64,000 bases of DNA from Lachnospiraceae bacterium (GCA_018384375.1 JAHAYJ010000074.1:27469-91468); one strand, 5' to 3'. Shown: positions 53,887-62,251, numbered from the stretch's first letter. Numbers and translations are program-made. Notes: generated by a model from the letters alone, not told the origin.

Positions 53887-55047
53887 ATGAAAATCTCAAA
53901 AACCATCAAATATATAGGAGTAAACGATCATAGTATCGATCTGTTTGAGGGACAATACAAAGTAGAAAACGGCATGGCTTACAATTCCTATCTCATTCTG
54001 GATGAAAAAACTGCCGTGCTTGACACTGTAGATGCGCACTTCACTGAAGAATGGCTGGAGCACCTAACAGCAAATCTGGATTCCCGTCAGCCTGACTATC
54101 TGATCATCCAACACATGGAACCAGATCATTCTGCAGGTATTACCGCCTTTATCAAAGCTTATCCGAATGCCGTTATCGTTTCCTCTGCTCCGGCTTTCCC
54201 TATGATGAAGCAATTCTTCGGCACTGATTTTGCTGATCACAGAATTATCATTAAGGACGGAGATACCCTCTCTCTCGGCAAACATACTTTAAATTTTCTT
54301 TCCGCTCCGATGGTCCACTGGCCCGAAGTAATGATGACCTATGACTGTTTTGACAAGGTGCTTTTTTCCGCAGATGCTTTCGGTAAATTCGGTGCCCTTG
54401 ATACGGAAGAGGATTGGGCCTGCGAAGCCCGTCGTTATTATTTTGGCATTGTAGGAAAATACGGAATGCAGGTACAAAATCTATTAAAGAAAGCCTCCGC
54501 TCTGGATATCCGAACGATTTGTCCCCTTCATGGTCCCGTTCTTTCAGAAAATCTGGAGCATTATCTCAAACTCTATCAAATCTGGTCTTCCTACGAGGCA
54601 GAAACGGAGGGTGTTTTCATTGCCTATACTTCCGTTTACGGCCACACAGCAGAAGCTGCTAAGCTTCTGGAGAAAAAGCTGCTTGAACAGGGATGCCCCA
54701 AAGTGGCAATTGCAGATCTTGCAAGAGAAGACATGGCAGAATGCGTGGAGGATGCCTTCCGGTATAGTAAGCTGGTGCTTGCCACTACTACTTACAATAC
54801 AGGTATTTTCCCCTTTATGAAGGAATTTATCGGTCATCTCACAGAACATAATTATCAGAAGAGAACCGTTGCCCTCATCGAAAACGGAAGCTGGGCACCC
54901 ACCGCTGCAAAAAACATGAGAACGCTTCTGGAATCCTGCAAGGATCTCACATTTTCGAAAAACGAAGCAAAAATTAAATCTGCATTAAACAACGAAAGTA
55001 TTGCACAGCTTGAAGCACTAGCTGAAGAGTTATGCAGGGATTATTAG
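53887..55047 (+). CDS. fprA: A-type flavoprotein (flavodiiron protein)
   Basis: This 386-residue flavodiiron protein reduces O2 and/or NO to protect an anaerobe. The beta-lactamase-like domain carries all expected iron ligands: HMEPDH (H-x-E-x-D-H), His in APMVHWPE, Asp in SADAFG and His in CPLHGP. A flavodoxin domain starts near residue 250 (YTSVYGHTAEAA). The frame is open from 53833, but the start at 53887, after AAAGGAGC, gives the family N-terminus MKISKTIKYIGV. It is divergent from bioY. Confidence 0.94.
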   Translation: MKISKTIKYIGVNDHSIDLFEGQYKVENGMAYNSYLILDEKTAVLDTVDAHFTEEWLEHLTANLDSRQPDYLIIQHMEPDHSAGITAFIKAYPNAVIVSSAPAFPMMKQFFGTDFADHRIIIKDGDTLSLGKHTLNFLSAPMVHWPEVMMTYDCFDKVLFSADAFGKFGALDTEEDWACEARRYYFGIVGKYGMQVQNLLKKASALDIRTICPLHGPVLSENLEHYLKLYQIWSSYEAETEGVFIAYTSVYGHTAEAAKLLEKKLLEQGCPKVAIADLAREDMAECVEDAFRYSKLVLATTTYNTGIFPFMKEFIGHLTEHNYQKRTVALIENGSWAPTAAKNMRTLLESCKDLTFSKNEAKIKSALNNESIAQLEALAEELCRDY

Positions 55048-55074
55048 ATTTATCCTCAATTTTACAGAACAAAA

Positions 55075-55110
55075 ATACCGCAGACTGTCCGTTTCGGCTG
55101 TCTGCGGTAT
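55075..55110. terminator. Bidirectional terminator between flavoprotein and acyl ligase genes
   Basis: A perfect 11-base stem (ATACCGCAGAC / GTCTGCGGTAT) with a 14-base loop is flanked by an A-run on the left and CTTTTATT on the right, serving both convergent transcripts. Confidence 0.85.
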
Positions 55111-55113
55111 CTT

Positions 55114-56679
55114 TTATTCCACGGAAAATCCGCTATTCCTATTAATAACGCTTGATTTTTTTGTAGTATTCTTCTCAAACTCCTTCTCGCGAATCTTTAA
55201 ACCAAATACTCTTTTATACAAGGGCGCTTTCTGGTTATAAGCATCGATCACCCTCTGTAGTTCACCCGGAATATCCTTAATCTTCTTTTTGGCGGCATAC
55301 TCATAATCCGGAAAAATTTCCGCTTCAATCACACCTTCCCTGTCACGGATCAGTATTTCCTGCACCAGCCGGTCTTCAGACAGCTTATTTTCAATTTCTT
55401 CGGGAGAAACATTTTCTCCGTTAGGTGTAATGATCAAATTTTTCTTTCTTCCGGTGAGAAATACAAAGCCATCCTCATCCACATACCCAAGATCGCCTGT
55501 TTTCAGCCAACCATCCTCCAATGCTTCTGCGGTCTCCTCCGGCATATGGTAATAACCCTGCATCACACTGGAGCCCTTTACCCACAGTTCCTCATCCACC
55601 GTCTTCGCCTGACAGTTCGGCATCAGCTTTCCCACCGAGCCTTCCTTATTATTCCAGCTCAAATTGGTGCTGATAACAGGAGAACACTCCGTCATTCCAT
55701 ATCCCTGCAGAATCGTGATTCCATACTTTTTAAAGGTTTCTATGTATGCCGGATTTAAGTAGGCGCCACCGCTGCATATAGTATGGAACTGTTTGCCAAA
55801 GACCTTTGCTTTTACGATCGGTGCCGGCATCCACGCCGCGTCCTCCAGTTTCTTGGCAAGGGTCTCAATCATCAGGGGAACCATCAGGATCATATTCGGC
55901 TCAAAAAGCTTAATATTTTTTGCAACCCGCAACAGAGAATCGTTAATGCAGATCACACTTCCCAGGGAAAGAGCCTTCAGTATATCCATACTCAGGCAGT
56001 AAGCATGGTGGATCGGTAACACGGACATGATCACTGTTCCCGGCTCAATTCTCATATCAAGGCAGGTCGCATTTTCTGCAAGATTGCGGTGCGTGAGCAT
56101 TACTCCCTTGCTTTTTCCTGTCGTTCCTGAGGTAAACATGATCGTTGCAAGATCTTCCGGAAGCGGCTCGTAAGTATACTCCGGCTTCTGTTCTCCGAGT
56201 AGCTTCCAGAAGGAAAGTGCGCCCTCCACAGAGCTTTCTTCATTCATGGAAATCACGTATTTCAACCCCGGACACAGCTTCCTTGCCTCACTTGCAGCCT
56301 GTGCTTTGCTTTCATCAAAAACAAGTGTCGTAACCTCTGCACGATTCAATAGATCACAAACCTCTTCCGCAGGCAGTTGCGCATCTATAGGGACCGCAAC
56401 ACTTCCGCTGTTTACAATTCCCATATAAGCCACCACCCATGCATAGGAGGTAGCTCCCAAAACAGCAATATGCTTTTTCTGTTCACCGTAAAAGCTAAGC
56501 ACTGCTGAAAAGCATTCTGAATCATTTTTCAGATCTGAATAGGTTTTGCTCTCCACCGCTACCGTCTTTTTGCTATCAGCATCTGTCTGTTTAACCTTAT
56601 ATCGAAATGCATCGTTTCCGCCGTAAGTCGCCGCAGACTTTACCAGCAGTTCACGGATGGTACTGCTTGTTACATTCAT
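55114..56679 (-). CDS. AMP-dependent acyl ligase (acyl-CoA/acyl-ACP synthetase)
   Basis: This 521-residue ANL-superfamily adenylating enzyme has the P-loop FTSGTTGKSKG at about residues 182-192, GYGMTECSP, the ribose-binding KTGDLGYVDEDG and the hinge region GRKKNLI. A C-terminal lysine-rich segment (FEKNTTKKS) stands where the catalytic lysine is expected. It is the last gene of a five-gene operon and lies 13 bases after the carrier protein gene, so it probably charges that carrier with a fatty or other carboxylic acid. The acid is not identifiable. Confidence 0.88.
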   Translation of the reverse strand: MNVTSSTIRELLVKSAATYGGNDAFRYKVKQTDADSKKTVAVESKTYSDLKNDSECFSAVLSFYGEQKKHIAVLGATSYAWVVAYMGIVNSGSVAVPIDAQLPAEEVCDLLNRAEVTTLVFDESKAQAASEARKLCPGLKYVISMNEESSVEGALSFWKLLGEQKPEYTYEPLPEDLATIMFTSGTTGKSKGVMLTHRNLAENATCLDMRIEPGTVIMSVLPIHHAYCLSMDILKALSLGSVICINDSLLRVAKNIKLFEPNMILMVPLMIETLAKKLEDAAWMPAPIVKAKVFGKQFHTICSGGAYLNPAYIETFKKYGITILQGYGMTECSPVISTNLSWNNKEGSVGKLMPNCQAKTVDEELWVKGSSVMQGYYHMPEETAEALEDGWLKTGDLGYVDEDGFVFLTGRKKNLIITPNGENVSPEEIENKLSEDRLVQEILIRDREGVIEAEIFPDYEYAAKKKIKDIPGELQRVIDAYNQKAPLYKRVFGLKIREKEFEKNTTKKSSVINRNSGFSVE

Positions 56680-56692
56680 AATGTCCCTCCTA

Positions 56693-56920
56693 TCAGGCTT
56701 TCAGCCTTTCCAGATAGTCAACCGCTTCCTGCACAGTGCGGATATCTGCTGCCTCCTCCTGCACAATCTCCACATCAAGTTCATCCTCGATCTCTCCCAG
56801 CATACTCATGAAATCAAAGGAGGTAAATCCCAAATCCTCCATAAAACGTGATTCCGGCTTAATATCCTCCTTGTCCACTTCAACATAATTCGTAATGATT
56901 TCTGTTAACTGATCAAACAT
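56693..56920 (-). CDS. Acyl carrier protein
   Basis: This 75-residue carrier protein has the phosphopantetheine-accepting serine at Ser34 (DLGFTSFDFMSM), with an acidic helix II after it. It is distinct from housekeeping AcpP, whose motif is usually GADSLD. The ORF can extend to 56965, but ATG 56920 has GGAGGGAGAAAAA in front. It is placed between the condensation protein and the acyl ligase, a dedicated carrier for this cluster. Confidence 0.92.
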   Translation of the reverse strand: MFDQLTEIITNYVEVDKEDIKPESRFMEDLGFTSFDFMSMLGEIEDELDVEIVQEEAADIRTVQEAVDYLERLKA

Positions 56921-56966
56921 TTTTTCTCCCTCCTGCTTTGTAATTAGATATCTGAAATATTCCACG

Positions 56967-58364
56967 CTAAATCAGCTTGATAATCTCGCTGATCTTCAAA
57001 TTAGGTTTTTCAATCCCTTTAAACATGATCTTACACATATAATAGTAAAAATACTCCAGTGTCTCCTTTGAGATAGCCGCTGTCTGATGTTCAAAATTAA
57101 AATCAAGCCCGTTATCCTCCGGTCTGTGCATAACCGTCAGATACATTGCCTGCGTAGTCGCTCCGTTTGGATACCATTTCGTTTTATACCGGATGTCCCC
57201 AAGCTTGCTAAGCCCCTTGTCCTTCAAGGTCATCGGCTGATAGGTCAGAGACATCGGTTCATAGGTTCTTCCCGGCTCCACCGGATACAACTGCCTTCTG
57301 TATGCAAAATATTCCACCGGATCAAAATTGGTATGCCTGAAAATCTCGTTCTGTCCGTCCCGAATCATATGGATTCCTTCAAGGAAGGTTTTCTCCTCTG
57401 AGATGATCGTCCGAAACGGAAAGGAATGAATTCTCGTGCCGCCGGATTTCTTTTCTGATAAAGTCGCCCTTCTTGCATAAGCAACATTAATGGATACATC
57501 CTCGTTCCCGTTCATTTTTTGCAGATAAGTACGAATTCCCATAATCAGCAGACACTGCAGGGAAATGTGCTGTTGTTCACAAAAATTCATCAGACGCGCA
57601 GTAGGTTCTTCCTCCAGGTGGAAAGTATCAAGCGCCGAATTAACATCCCGGGAAATAAACTGTGCTGCTCTTGCCTTTGGATTCTTTTTGCGTTCCTCTT
57701 CAAGCGCCCCGGGACCGTCAATTCCATTGTAGATAGGCTCAGACTGTTCAATCAGTTTATGGAAATATTCTCTATCCCTTTGCTGTGCCTTGCTTCCGGC
57801 CTCATATTCCAGATCTTTTTCCAGCTGTTCCACATAGGAGCGCATTTCCTTTGGATATTCTACCCCTTCAAACATGGAATTACAGTAGATCTCAATAATA
57901 TCTTTCATAAAACAGATCAGTGACTGGGCATCCAGAGTCAGATGATCCGCCAGAAGATAAATTCCCTGATTTCCATCCGGCGTTTTGATGATCACCAGGC
58001 GATTCATGGGAGAATCCTCTCTCTGAAAAGGAACAGCTGTCCATTCCTTCATGATTTCTTCAGCCTCTTCCATAGTCTTCCCGGTAAAATCAACATATTC
58101 AATTTCCCGTTCTTCTTTTTCTATCACATATTGATACCACTGCTTCTCCTTCTTGTCGTACGCAAAACGCAGACGCATGGAATCGCAGCGTTCATACGCT
58201 TTATAGATTGCCTGTCGAAGTGCAGCAAGATCCAGTTCATATTCAATGGTAAGACTGGTTCCCACATTCACCACCTCTTTTTTCGGGCAATGCTCCAGAT
58301 AGTAAAAATGAAATTTCTGCGCAGCCGTCAACGGATACGCCTTGCAGCCCTTTCTCGTCTTCAT
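56967..58364 (-). CDS. Stand-alone condensation-domain protein
   Basis: This 465-residue protein of the NRPS condensation / acyltransferase superfamily starts PLTAAQKFHFYY, as C domains do. The HHxxxDG motif appears as DHLTLDA (Asp140-His141...Asp145-Ala146). The catalytic second histidine and the aspartate are kept, but the first histidine and the glycine are changed. It could join a carrier-bound acyl group to an amine or alcohol. Its ATG overlaps the hydrolase stop (ATGA). It is followed 46 bases later by the carrier gene. No adenylation domain for amino acids is present. Confidence 0.85.
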   Translation of the reverse strand: MKTRKGCKAYPLTAAQKFHFYYLEHCPKKEVVNVGTSLTIEYELDLAALRQAIYKAYERCDSMRLRFAYDKKEKQWYQYVIEKEEREIEYVDFTGKTMEEAEEIMKEWTAVPFQREDSPMNRLVIIKTPDGNQGIYLLADHLTLDAQSLICFMKDIIEIYCNSMFEGVEYPKEMRSYVEQLEKDLEYEAGSKAQQRDREYFHKLIEQSEPIYNGIDGPGALEEERKKNPKARAAQFISRDVNSALDTFHLEEEPTARLMNFCEQQHISLQCLLIMGIRTYLQKMNGNEDVSINVAYARRATLSEKKSGGTRIHSFPFRTIISEEKTFLEGIHMIRDGQNEIFRHTNFDPVEYFAYRRQLYPVEPGRTYEPMSLTYQPMTLKDKGLSKLGDIRYKTKWYPNGATTQAMYLTVMHRPEDNGLDFNFEHQTAAISKETLEYFYYYMCKIMFKGIEKPNLKISEIIKLI

Positions 58365-59329
58365 GCACGCTCCTCCTTTTCACACAAAGCTCCGGTAAAC
58401 TCATCCAATGCCTTCTCGTAAGCTTTCATTTCTTTAAAATAGCTCTCGCCGTGGGCGGCCCCTTCCACGATCAAAATTCTTTTCGGAGATGCACAGCATT
58501 CATACAGTTCTCGGCACATCTCGGGTGGGACAAAGGTGTCTTTTGAGCCATGGATAAACAAAATCGGAATCTTTGCCTTCGCCACCTCTCTCTTGGCATT
58601 ACACTCATCCATACCGTATCCGGCAAGCCGTCTGTTGACAATTTCTGCTCCCTGCATCACGGGAAACGCCGGTAAGTGGTACATGGAATGTAACACATGC
58701 GTAAAGACTTCTTTCGGGGAAGTAAACCCACAGTCCGAAACAATTCCTTTCACCTGTGGCGGTAATTCCAGACCGCTTGCCATCAGTACCGTTGCACCAC
58801 CCATAGAAATTCCGTGAAGTAAGATCTCTACATCCTCTCCGCATTTTTGAATTACCCAGTTGATCCACTTCAGCGCATCCTTTCTATCCAGACAGCCAAA
58901 GCCAATATACTCACCTTCACTCTCACCATGTGCTCTGGCATCAGGATGCAGCATGGCATAGCCGCGACGGAAATAATAATCGGTAAGTCCTGTAAAATCT
59001 GCAAGGCTCTTACTGGTGTAGCCGTGAAAACAGATTACGACGCGCTTCCTATTTCTGTTTTCCTGAATGGGTGGAAAGAAAACCCCATGCAGTTTGAGAT
59101 TATCAAAGGAAAGCTGATATACATCCTCATGAGGCTGCTGAAGCAGAAACTCTTTTCTCTGCGCAAGAATATCAGAATACTGTGACCAGTCTGTACCTGC
59201 CATTTTCATGGTGCGCTCCATATTCACTTTCTGCCGTTTCATGGTTCTTCCATAAAAATAAGCCGTTTCAGCCATTCCGCCTGCCAAAAGTACACCGACA
59301 CATGCTATAGCGATTTTTAAAGTTTCCAT
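58361..59329 (-). CDS. Membrane-anchored alpha/beta hydrolase
   Basis: The protein has 322 residues. An N-terminal membrane segment (about residues 5-27) is followed by an alpha/beta hydrolase domain with HGYTS at the oxyanion strand, the nucleophile in GISMGG, Asp in HGSKDTF and His in GAAHGES. It resembles the BAAT/Bem46-like hydrolases. In this operon it could release or transfer the acyl product. GGAGGAACT precedes the ATG. It is coupled to the condensation gene. Confidence 0.88.
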   Translation of the reverse strand: METLKIAIACVGVLLAGGMAETAYFYGRTMKRQKVNMERTMKMAGTDWSQYSDILAQRKEFLLQQPHEDVYQLSFDNLKLHGVFFPPIQENRNRKRVVICFHGYTSKSLADFTGLTDYYFRRGYAMLHPDARAHGESEGEYIGFGCLDRKDALKWINWVIQKCGEDVEILLHGISMGGATVLMASGLELPPQVKGIVSDCGFTSPKEVFTHVLHSMYHLPAFPVMQGAEIVNRRLAGYGMDECNAKREVAKAKIPILFIHGSKDTFVPPEMCRELYECCASPKRILIVEGAAHGESYFKEMKAYEKALDEFTGALCEKEERA

Positions 59330-59351
59330 AGTTCCTCCGTTTCCGGCATGT

Positions 59352-59702
59352 TTACTTTTTCTTTGCCTGCTTTTGTTTTAGGTCAATAATCTCCTTCAAT
59401 CTGAGTGCCTTCTCGATATTGCCTTCCACCTTAAGCTTCTGAACGGTAAACGCCCATACCGGATCCAATTTACCTTCCGCTATTTTATTAAAGGTATCAG
59501 GATCCGCGGTGAACATGGCATCTCTGTCATAGTATTCATATGGTTCCACAAAAAGCTGTCCATCCTTTACCTCGACATAAAAAATGCCACCGGCCTCCTC
59601 GTCCTCAATATTAAACTGAAACGCGAGATGCTCTCTGATATCGCTCACATCCGTTCCCATAAACTTGTTTTTAATTTCATAGAAATAATCTGCATATGTC
59701 AT
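59352..59702 (-). CDS. SCP2 sterol-carrier-like lipid-binding protein
   Basis: This 116-residue protein has an SCP2 fold: an alternating strand pattern (GIFYVEVKDGQLFVEPYEY) and the FTADPDTFNKIAEGKLDPVWAF region typical of the family, with a Lys-rich C-terminus. SCP2 proteins bind fatty acyl chains or other lipids. It is the first gene of the five-gene operon and is under the TetR operators. GAGGAGGACAAT precedes the ATG. Confidence 0.85.
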   Translation of the reverse strand: MTYADYFYEIKNKFMGTDVSDIREHLAFQFNIEDEEAGGIFYVEVKDGQLFVEPYEYYDRDAMFTADPDTFNKIAEGKLDPVWAFTVQKLKVEGNIEKALRLKEIIDLKQKQAKKK

Positions 59703-59718
59703 ATTGTCCTCCTCATTT

Positions 59719-59733
59719 TCGACCGCAGGTCGA
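59719..59733. promoter_or_regulatory. TetR operator 1
   Basis: A perfect inverted repeat, TCGACC-GCA-GGTCGA, lies between the -10 of the operon promoter and the SCP2 start codon. It shares the GACC-N3-GGTC core with operator 2 at 59763-59777. Confidence 0.8.
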
Positions 59734-59747
59734 TTTTGTTTGTTGAA

Positions 59748-59777
59748 ATTATATCACGGTGTTCGACCATTGGTCAA
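59748..59777 (-). promoter_or_regulatory. Promoter of the SCP2-hydrolase-condensation-ACP-ligase operon
   Basis: On the minus strand TTGACC (59772-59777) and a perfect TATAAT (59748-59753) are 18 bases apart. Operator 2 covers the -35 and operator 1 lies just downstream of the start, a layout of strong repression. Confidence 0.85.
59763..59777. promoter_or_regulatory. TetR operator 2
   Basis: TCGACC-ATT-GGTCAA has the GACC-N3-GGTC core with one outer mismatch. Its centre is 44 bases from that of operator 1. It overlaps the operon -35 and lies upstream of the tetR -35 at 59796. Confidence 0.75.
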
Positions 59778-59795
59778 TTATACGTATGATAGAAC

Positions 59796-59824
59796 TTGTT
59801 ACCCTTTTTTGAATGTGATACAAT
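59796..59824 (+). promoter_or_regulatory. Promoter of the divergent tetR gene
   Basis: TTGTTA (59796-59801) and TACAAT (59819-59824) are separated by exactly 17 bases, about 50 bases before the tetR ATG. The promoter lies inside the longer open frame of tetR, which supports the shorter start. Confidence 0.75.
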
Positions 59825-59879
59825 GAATTTGCACAATTTTTGGAAGGGATTCTATCAAACAGAAAGGCGGCACGCTCTC

Positions 59880-60494
59880 ATGTCAGACATAAGTAAATCA
59901 GAAAAAATTTTAGATGCTCTGCAGCAATTATTGGAGGAAAGAAGCATTCAGCATATATCCGTGAGTGATATTGCCGCTAAAGCCGGCATAGGAAAAGGCA
60001 GTATTTATTATTACTATCCCTCTAAGGATGCGATCGTCGATGCCCTTATTAAGCGCAGCTACGAAAAGCCTCTGCAGACCGCAAAGACTTTGTCCGCAAA
60101 GTCAGATATCTCTTCCTTTACACGGATGGCAATGCTTTTTCAGGCATGTCAGAATTCTTCCGCAATCTTTTTAAAGCAAAAGCATAACACTTCTGCAAGC
60201 GCTCAGGATCTCGCCCTTCTGCATCAAAAATACTTAAATTATCTGATTTCTGAGTTAAAGCCTGCTTTAACCGAAATTATTTCTCAGGGAATTGCCTGTG
60301 GAGAGATCCACTTTGACTACCCGGCTGCTCTGGCCGAGATTGCTTTAATTGTAATTGCAGTAAAATTTGATAATTCACTGATTCCTTCCACACCGGAGGA
60401 AATCAAAGACACTCTGAAGGGTCTGACCTCACTGTTAGAAAAGGGCACCGGTGTGCCCACCGGTGCCCTTGCCTATCTGTCTATCCTTAAATAA
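59880..60494 (+). CDS. TetR/AcrR-family transcriptional regulator
   Basis: This 204-residue regulator has an N-terminal helix-turn-helix at about residues 27-46 (VSDIAAKAGIGKGSIYYYYP) and an all-helical ligand domain. ATG 59880 follows AAAGGCGG and lies downstream of the tetR promoter, so the longer frame from 59796 is rejected. It is transcribed divergently from the acyl operon, and the two operators between them are its likely targets. The inducer may be an acyl-CoA or product of that operon. The last residues (GTGVPTGAL) are encoded by the ptsI terminator hairpin. Confidence 0.92.
   Translation: MSDISKSEKILDALQQLLEERSIQHISVSDIAAKAGIGKGSIYYYYPSKDAIVDALIKRSYEKPLQTAKTLSAKSDISSFTRMAMLFQACQNSSAIFLKQKHNTSASAQDLALLHQKYLNYLISELKPALTEIISQGIACGEIHFDYPAALAEIALIVIAVKFDNSLIPSTPEEIKDTLKGLTSLLEKGTGVPTGALAYLSILK
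60441..60470 (-). terminator. ptsI terminator embedded in the 3' end of tetR
   Basis: A perfect 12-base stem (AAGGGCACCGGT / ACCGGTGCCCTT) with a 6-base loop is followed on the minus strand by TTCTAAC, together giving CCCTTTTC. It lies 35 bases past the ptsI stop and inside the tetR reading frame. Confidence 0.65.
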
Positions 60495-60504
60495 ATTTCA
60501 CCCT

Positions 60505-62124
60505 TTATGGGAGTTTGCGAATGATATCACGCAGTTTTAAAACCGCAGATGGGGCGACTGATAACTCATCAATTCCCATATCAAGAAATACGCCGGTCAG
60601 CTGCGTATCAGCCCCCAGCTCCCCACATATTCCAATCCATTTTCCTTCCTTGTGTGCATTGTCTGCAGCCATTTTTATCATTTTCAGTACAGCCTTGTGA
60701 TGTGGATCAAAAAAAGCATCCAGCTTCTCATTCTGCCTGTCAACCGCTAACGCATATTGCGCCAGATCATTGGTTCCCACACTGAAAAAATCCACCATTT
60801 TTGCCAGTTCATCGCTGATCATTACAGCTGCAGGGGTCTCGATCATAATTCCCTCTTCCACATTATGAAACGGAATATTGGCTTTTCGAAGCTCATCCTT
60901 TACCTCTGCTGTAATTCTTTTAATCGCTTCTACTTCCTCTGTAGAAATGATCATCGGATACATAATGGAAAGATTCCCATAAACAGAAGCGCGATAGAGT
61001 GCACGGAGCTGTGTCTTAAATATATCCGGTTGTGTCAGACAGATGCGTATCGCACGGTAGCCTAACGCCGGATTACTCTCCTTCTCAAGATGCAGATAAT
61101 CCACTTTTTTGTCAGCCCCAAGATCAAGCGTACGAATAATAACCTTCTTTCCTTCCATCCTCTGTAGAGCCTGCTTATAGATCTGAAACTGTTCCTCTTC
61201 CTCCGGCAGTCTCTCCCTTCCAATATAGAGAAATTCACTTCGAAACAATCCGATTCCTTCTGCATCATTCTCCAGGGCGAAATTAAGATCATCCAGATTC
61301 CCGACATTGGCAAGGAGCCTGATCTTTCTTCCTCCCAGTGTCACCGTTTCTTTTCCCTTCAGCTGCTGTAACCGCTCCCGGCTTTCCTTCTCTACATTCT
61401 GTTTTTCTTTCGTCCGCTCCAGCTCCACATCCGTAGGATTTAAGATCAATTCACCGCTAATTCCATCTACGATCGCAAGTGTACCGCTTTTCAGCTGTTT
61501 TAGATCGACTCCGGTTCCGTAAAGTGCCGGTATATTCATGGTTTTTGCAAGAATGGCAGTGTGGGAATAGGCTGATCCATGTACCGTCACAAATGCCAGA
61601 ATTTTACTCTTATCCAGCATAACCGTCTCACTCGGTGTCAGCTCATCCGCCACCAGGATCACTGGCTCCGTGAAATCAGGGGTAACGCTTTCCCCTCCTG
61701 TAAGACACCCAATGATACGTTTGGAAACATCCTTTATATCCTCTGCCTTTGCCTGCATGTAAGGATCAGACATTTCTGTAAATATTGTGGCAAATTTCTT
61801 TTCCGCCACAGACACTGCATACTCTGCATTCACTCTTCCGGTTCGGATTACCTCCTCCATTGCCCGCACATAATCTTCATCTGCAAGCAGCATCTGGTGC
61901 GCTTCAAAAATTGCCGCCTCATCCTCCCCGACTTCCTTCAAGGCTCTCTCATACAACTGCTGCAGTTGCTGCTGTGCAAGCTTTCTCGCGCATCCAAGCC
62001 GCTCCGTTTCTGTCTCCGGATCTTCTATTACCGCTCTCTTTATCGTATCTTCTGTTCTTCTCATGACATAGATACGGCCATAGGCAATTCCCTTGTATAC
62101 AACCTTTGCTTTTACTCGTTCCAA
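60505..62124 (-). CDS. ptsI: Phosphoenolpyruvate-protein phosphotransferase (PTS enzyme I)
   Basis: Enzyme I, 539 residues from a TTG start, moves phosphate from PEP to HPr. Predicted phospho-histidine is His188 in GSAYSHTAI, at the classical position, although the usual GGRTSH context is changed. The PEP-binding barrel has TLDLGADKK, GTNDLAQYALAVDRQNE and the catalytic cysteine in CGE. The frame is open to 62286, but the promoter at 62168-62196 lies inside it. TTG 62124 has GGAG 7 bases upstream. No HPr gene is adjacent. Confidence 0.9.
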   Translation of the reverse strand: MERVKAKVVYKGIAYGRIYVMRRTEDTIKRAVIEDPETETERLGCARKLAQQQLQQLYERALKEVGEDEAAIFEAHQMLLADEDYVRAMEEVIRTGRVNAEYAVSVAEKKFATIFTEMSDPYMQAKAEDIKDVSKRIIGCLTGGESVTPDFTEPVILVADELTPSETVMLDKSKILAFVTVHGSAYSHTAILAKTMNIPALYGTGVDLKQLKSGTLAIVDGISGELILNPTDVELERTKEKQNVEKESRERLQQLKGKETVTLGGRKIRLLANVGNLDDLNFALENDAEGIGLFRSEFLYIGRERLPEEEEQFQIYKQALQRMEGKKVIIRTLDLGADKKVDYLHLEKESNPALGYRAIRICLTQPDIFKTQLRALYRASVYGNLSIMYPMIISTEEVEAIKRITAEVKDELRKANIPFHNVEEGIMIETPAAVMISDELAKMVDFFSVGTNDLAQYALAVDRQNEKLDAFFDPHHKAVLKMIKMAADNAHKEGKWIGICGELGADTQLTGVFLDMGIDELSVAPSAVLKLRDIIRKLP

Positions 62125-62167
62125 CCCGATTCTCCATTTCTTAAAAGCATACACATTACCTATATTT

Positions 62168-62196
62168 AGCATAGCGAATCTGAATCCGACTGTCAA
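62168..62196 (-). promoter_or_regulatory. ptsI: Promoter of ptsI
   Basis: On the minus strand a consensus TTGACA (62191-62196) and TATGCT (62168-62173) are 17 bases apart. Transcription would start near 62160, which excludes any start codon upstream of that point. Confidence 0.8.
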
Positions 62197-62251
62197 CATA
62201 TGCTGCCTTGGCGTTATCCGTATCGTTGTATTCCGCACAGCATGGCAGTTT

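Noticed and set aside
59796..59879. Longer TetR N-terminus from the ATG at 59812 or the frame start at 59796
   Set aside because: The tetR promoter occupies this stretch, and the start at 59880 has a ribosome-binding site and gives a normal TetR N-terminus.
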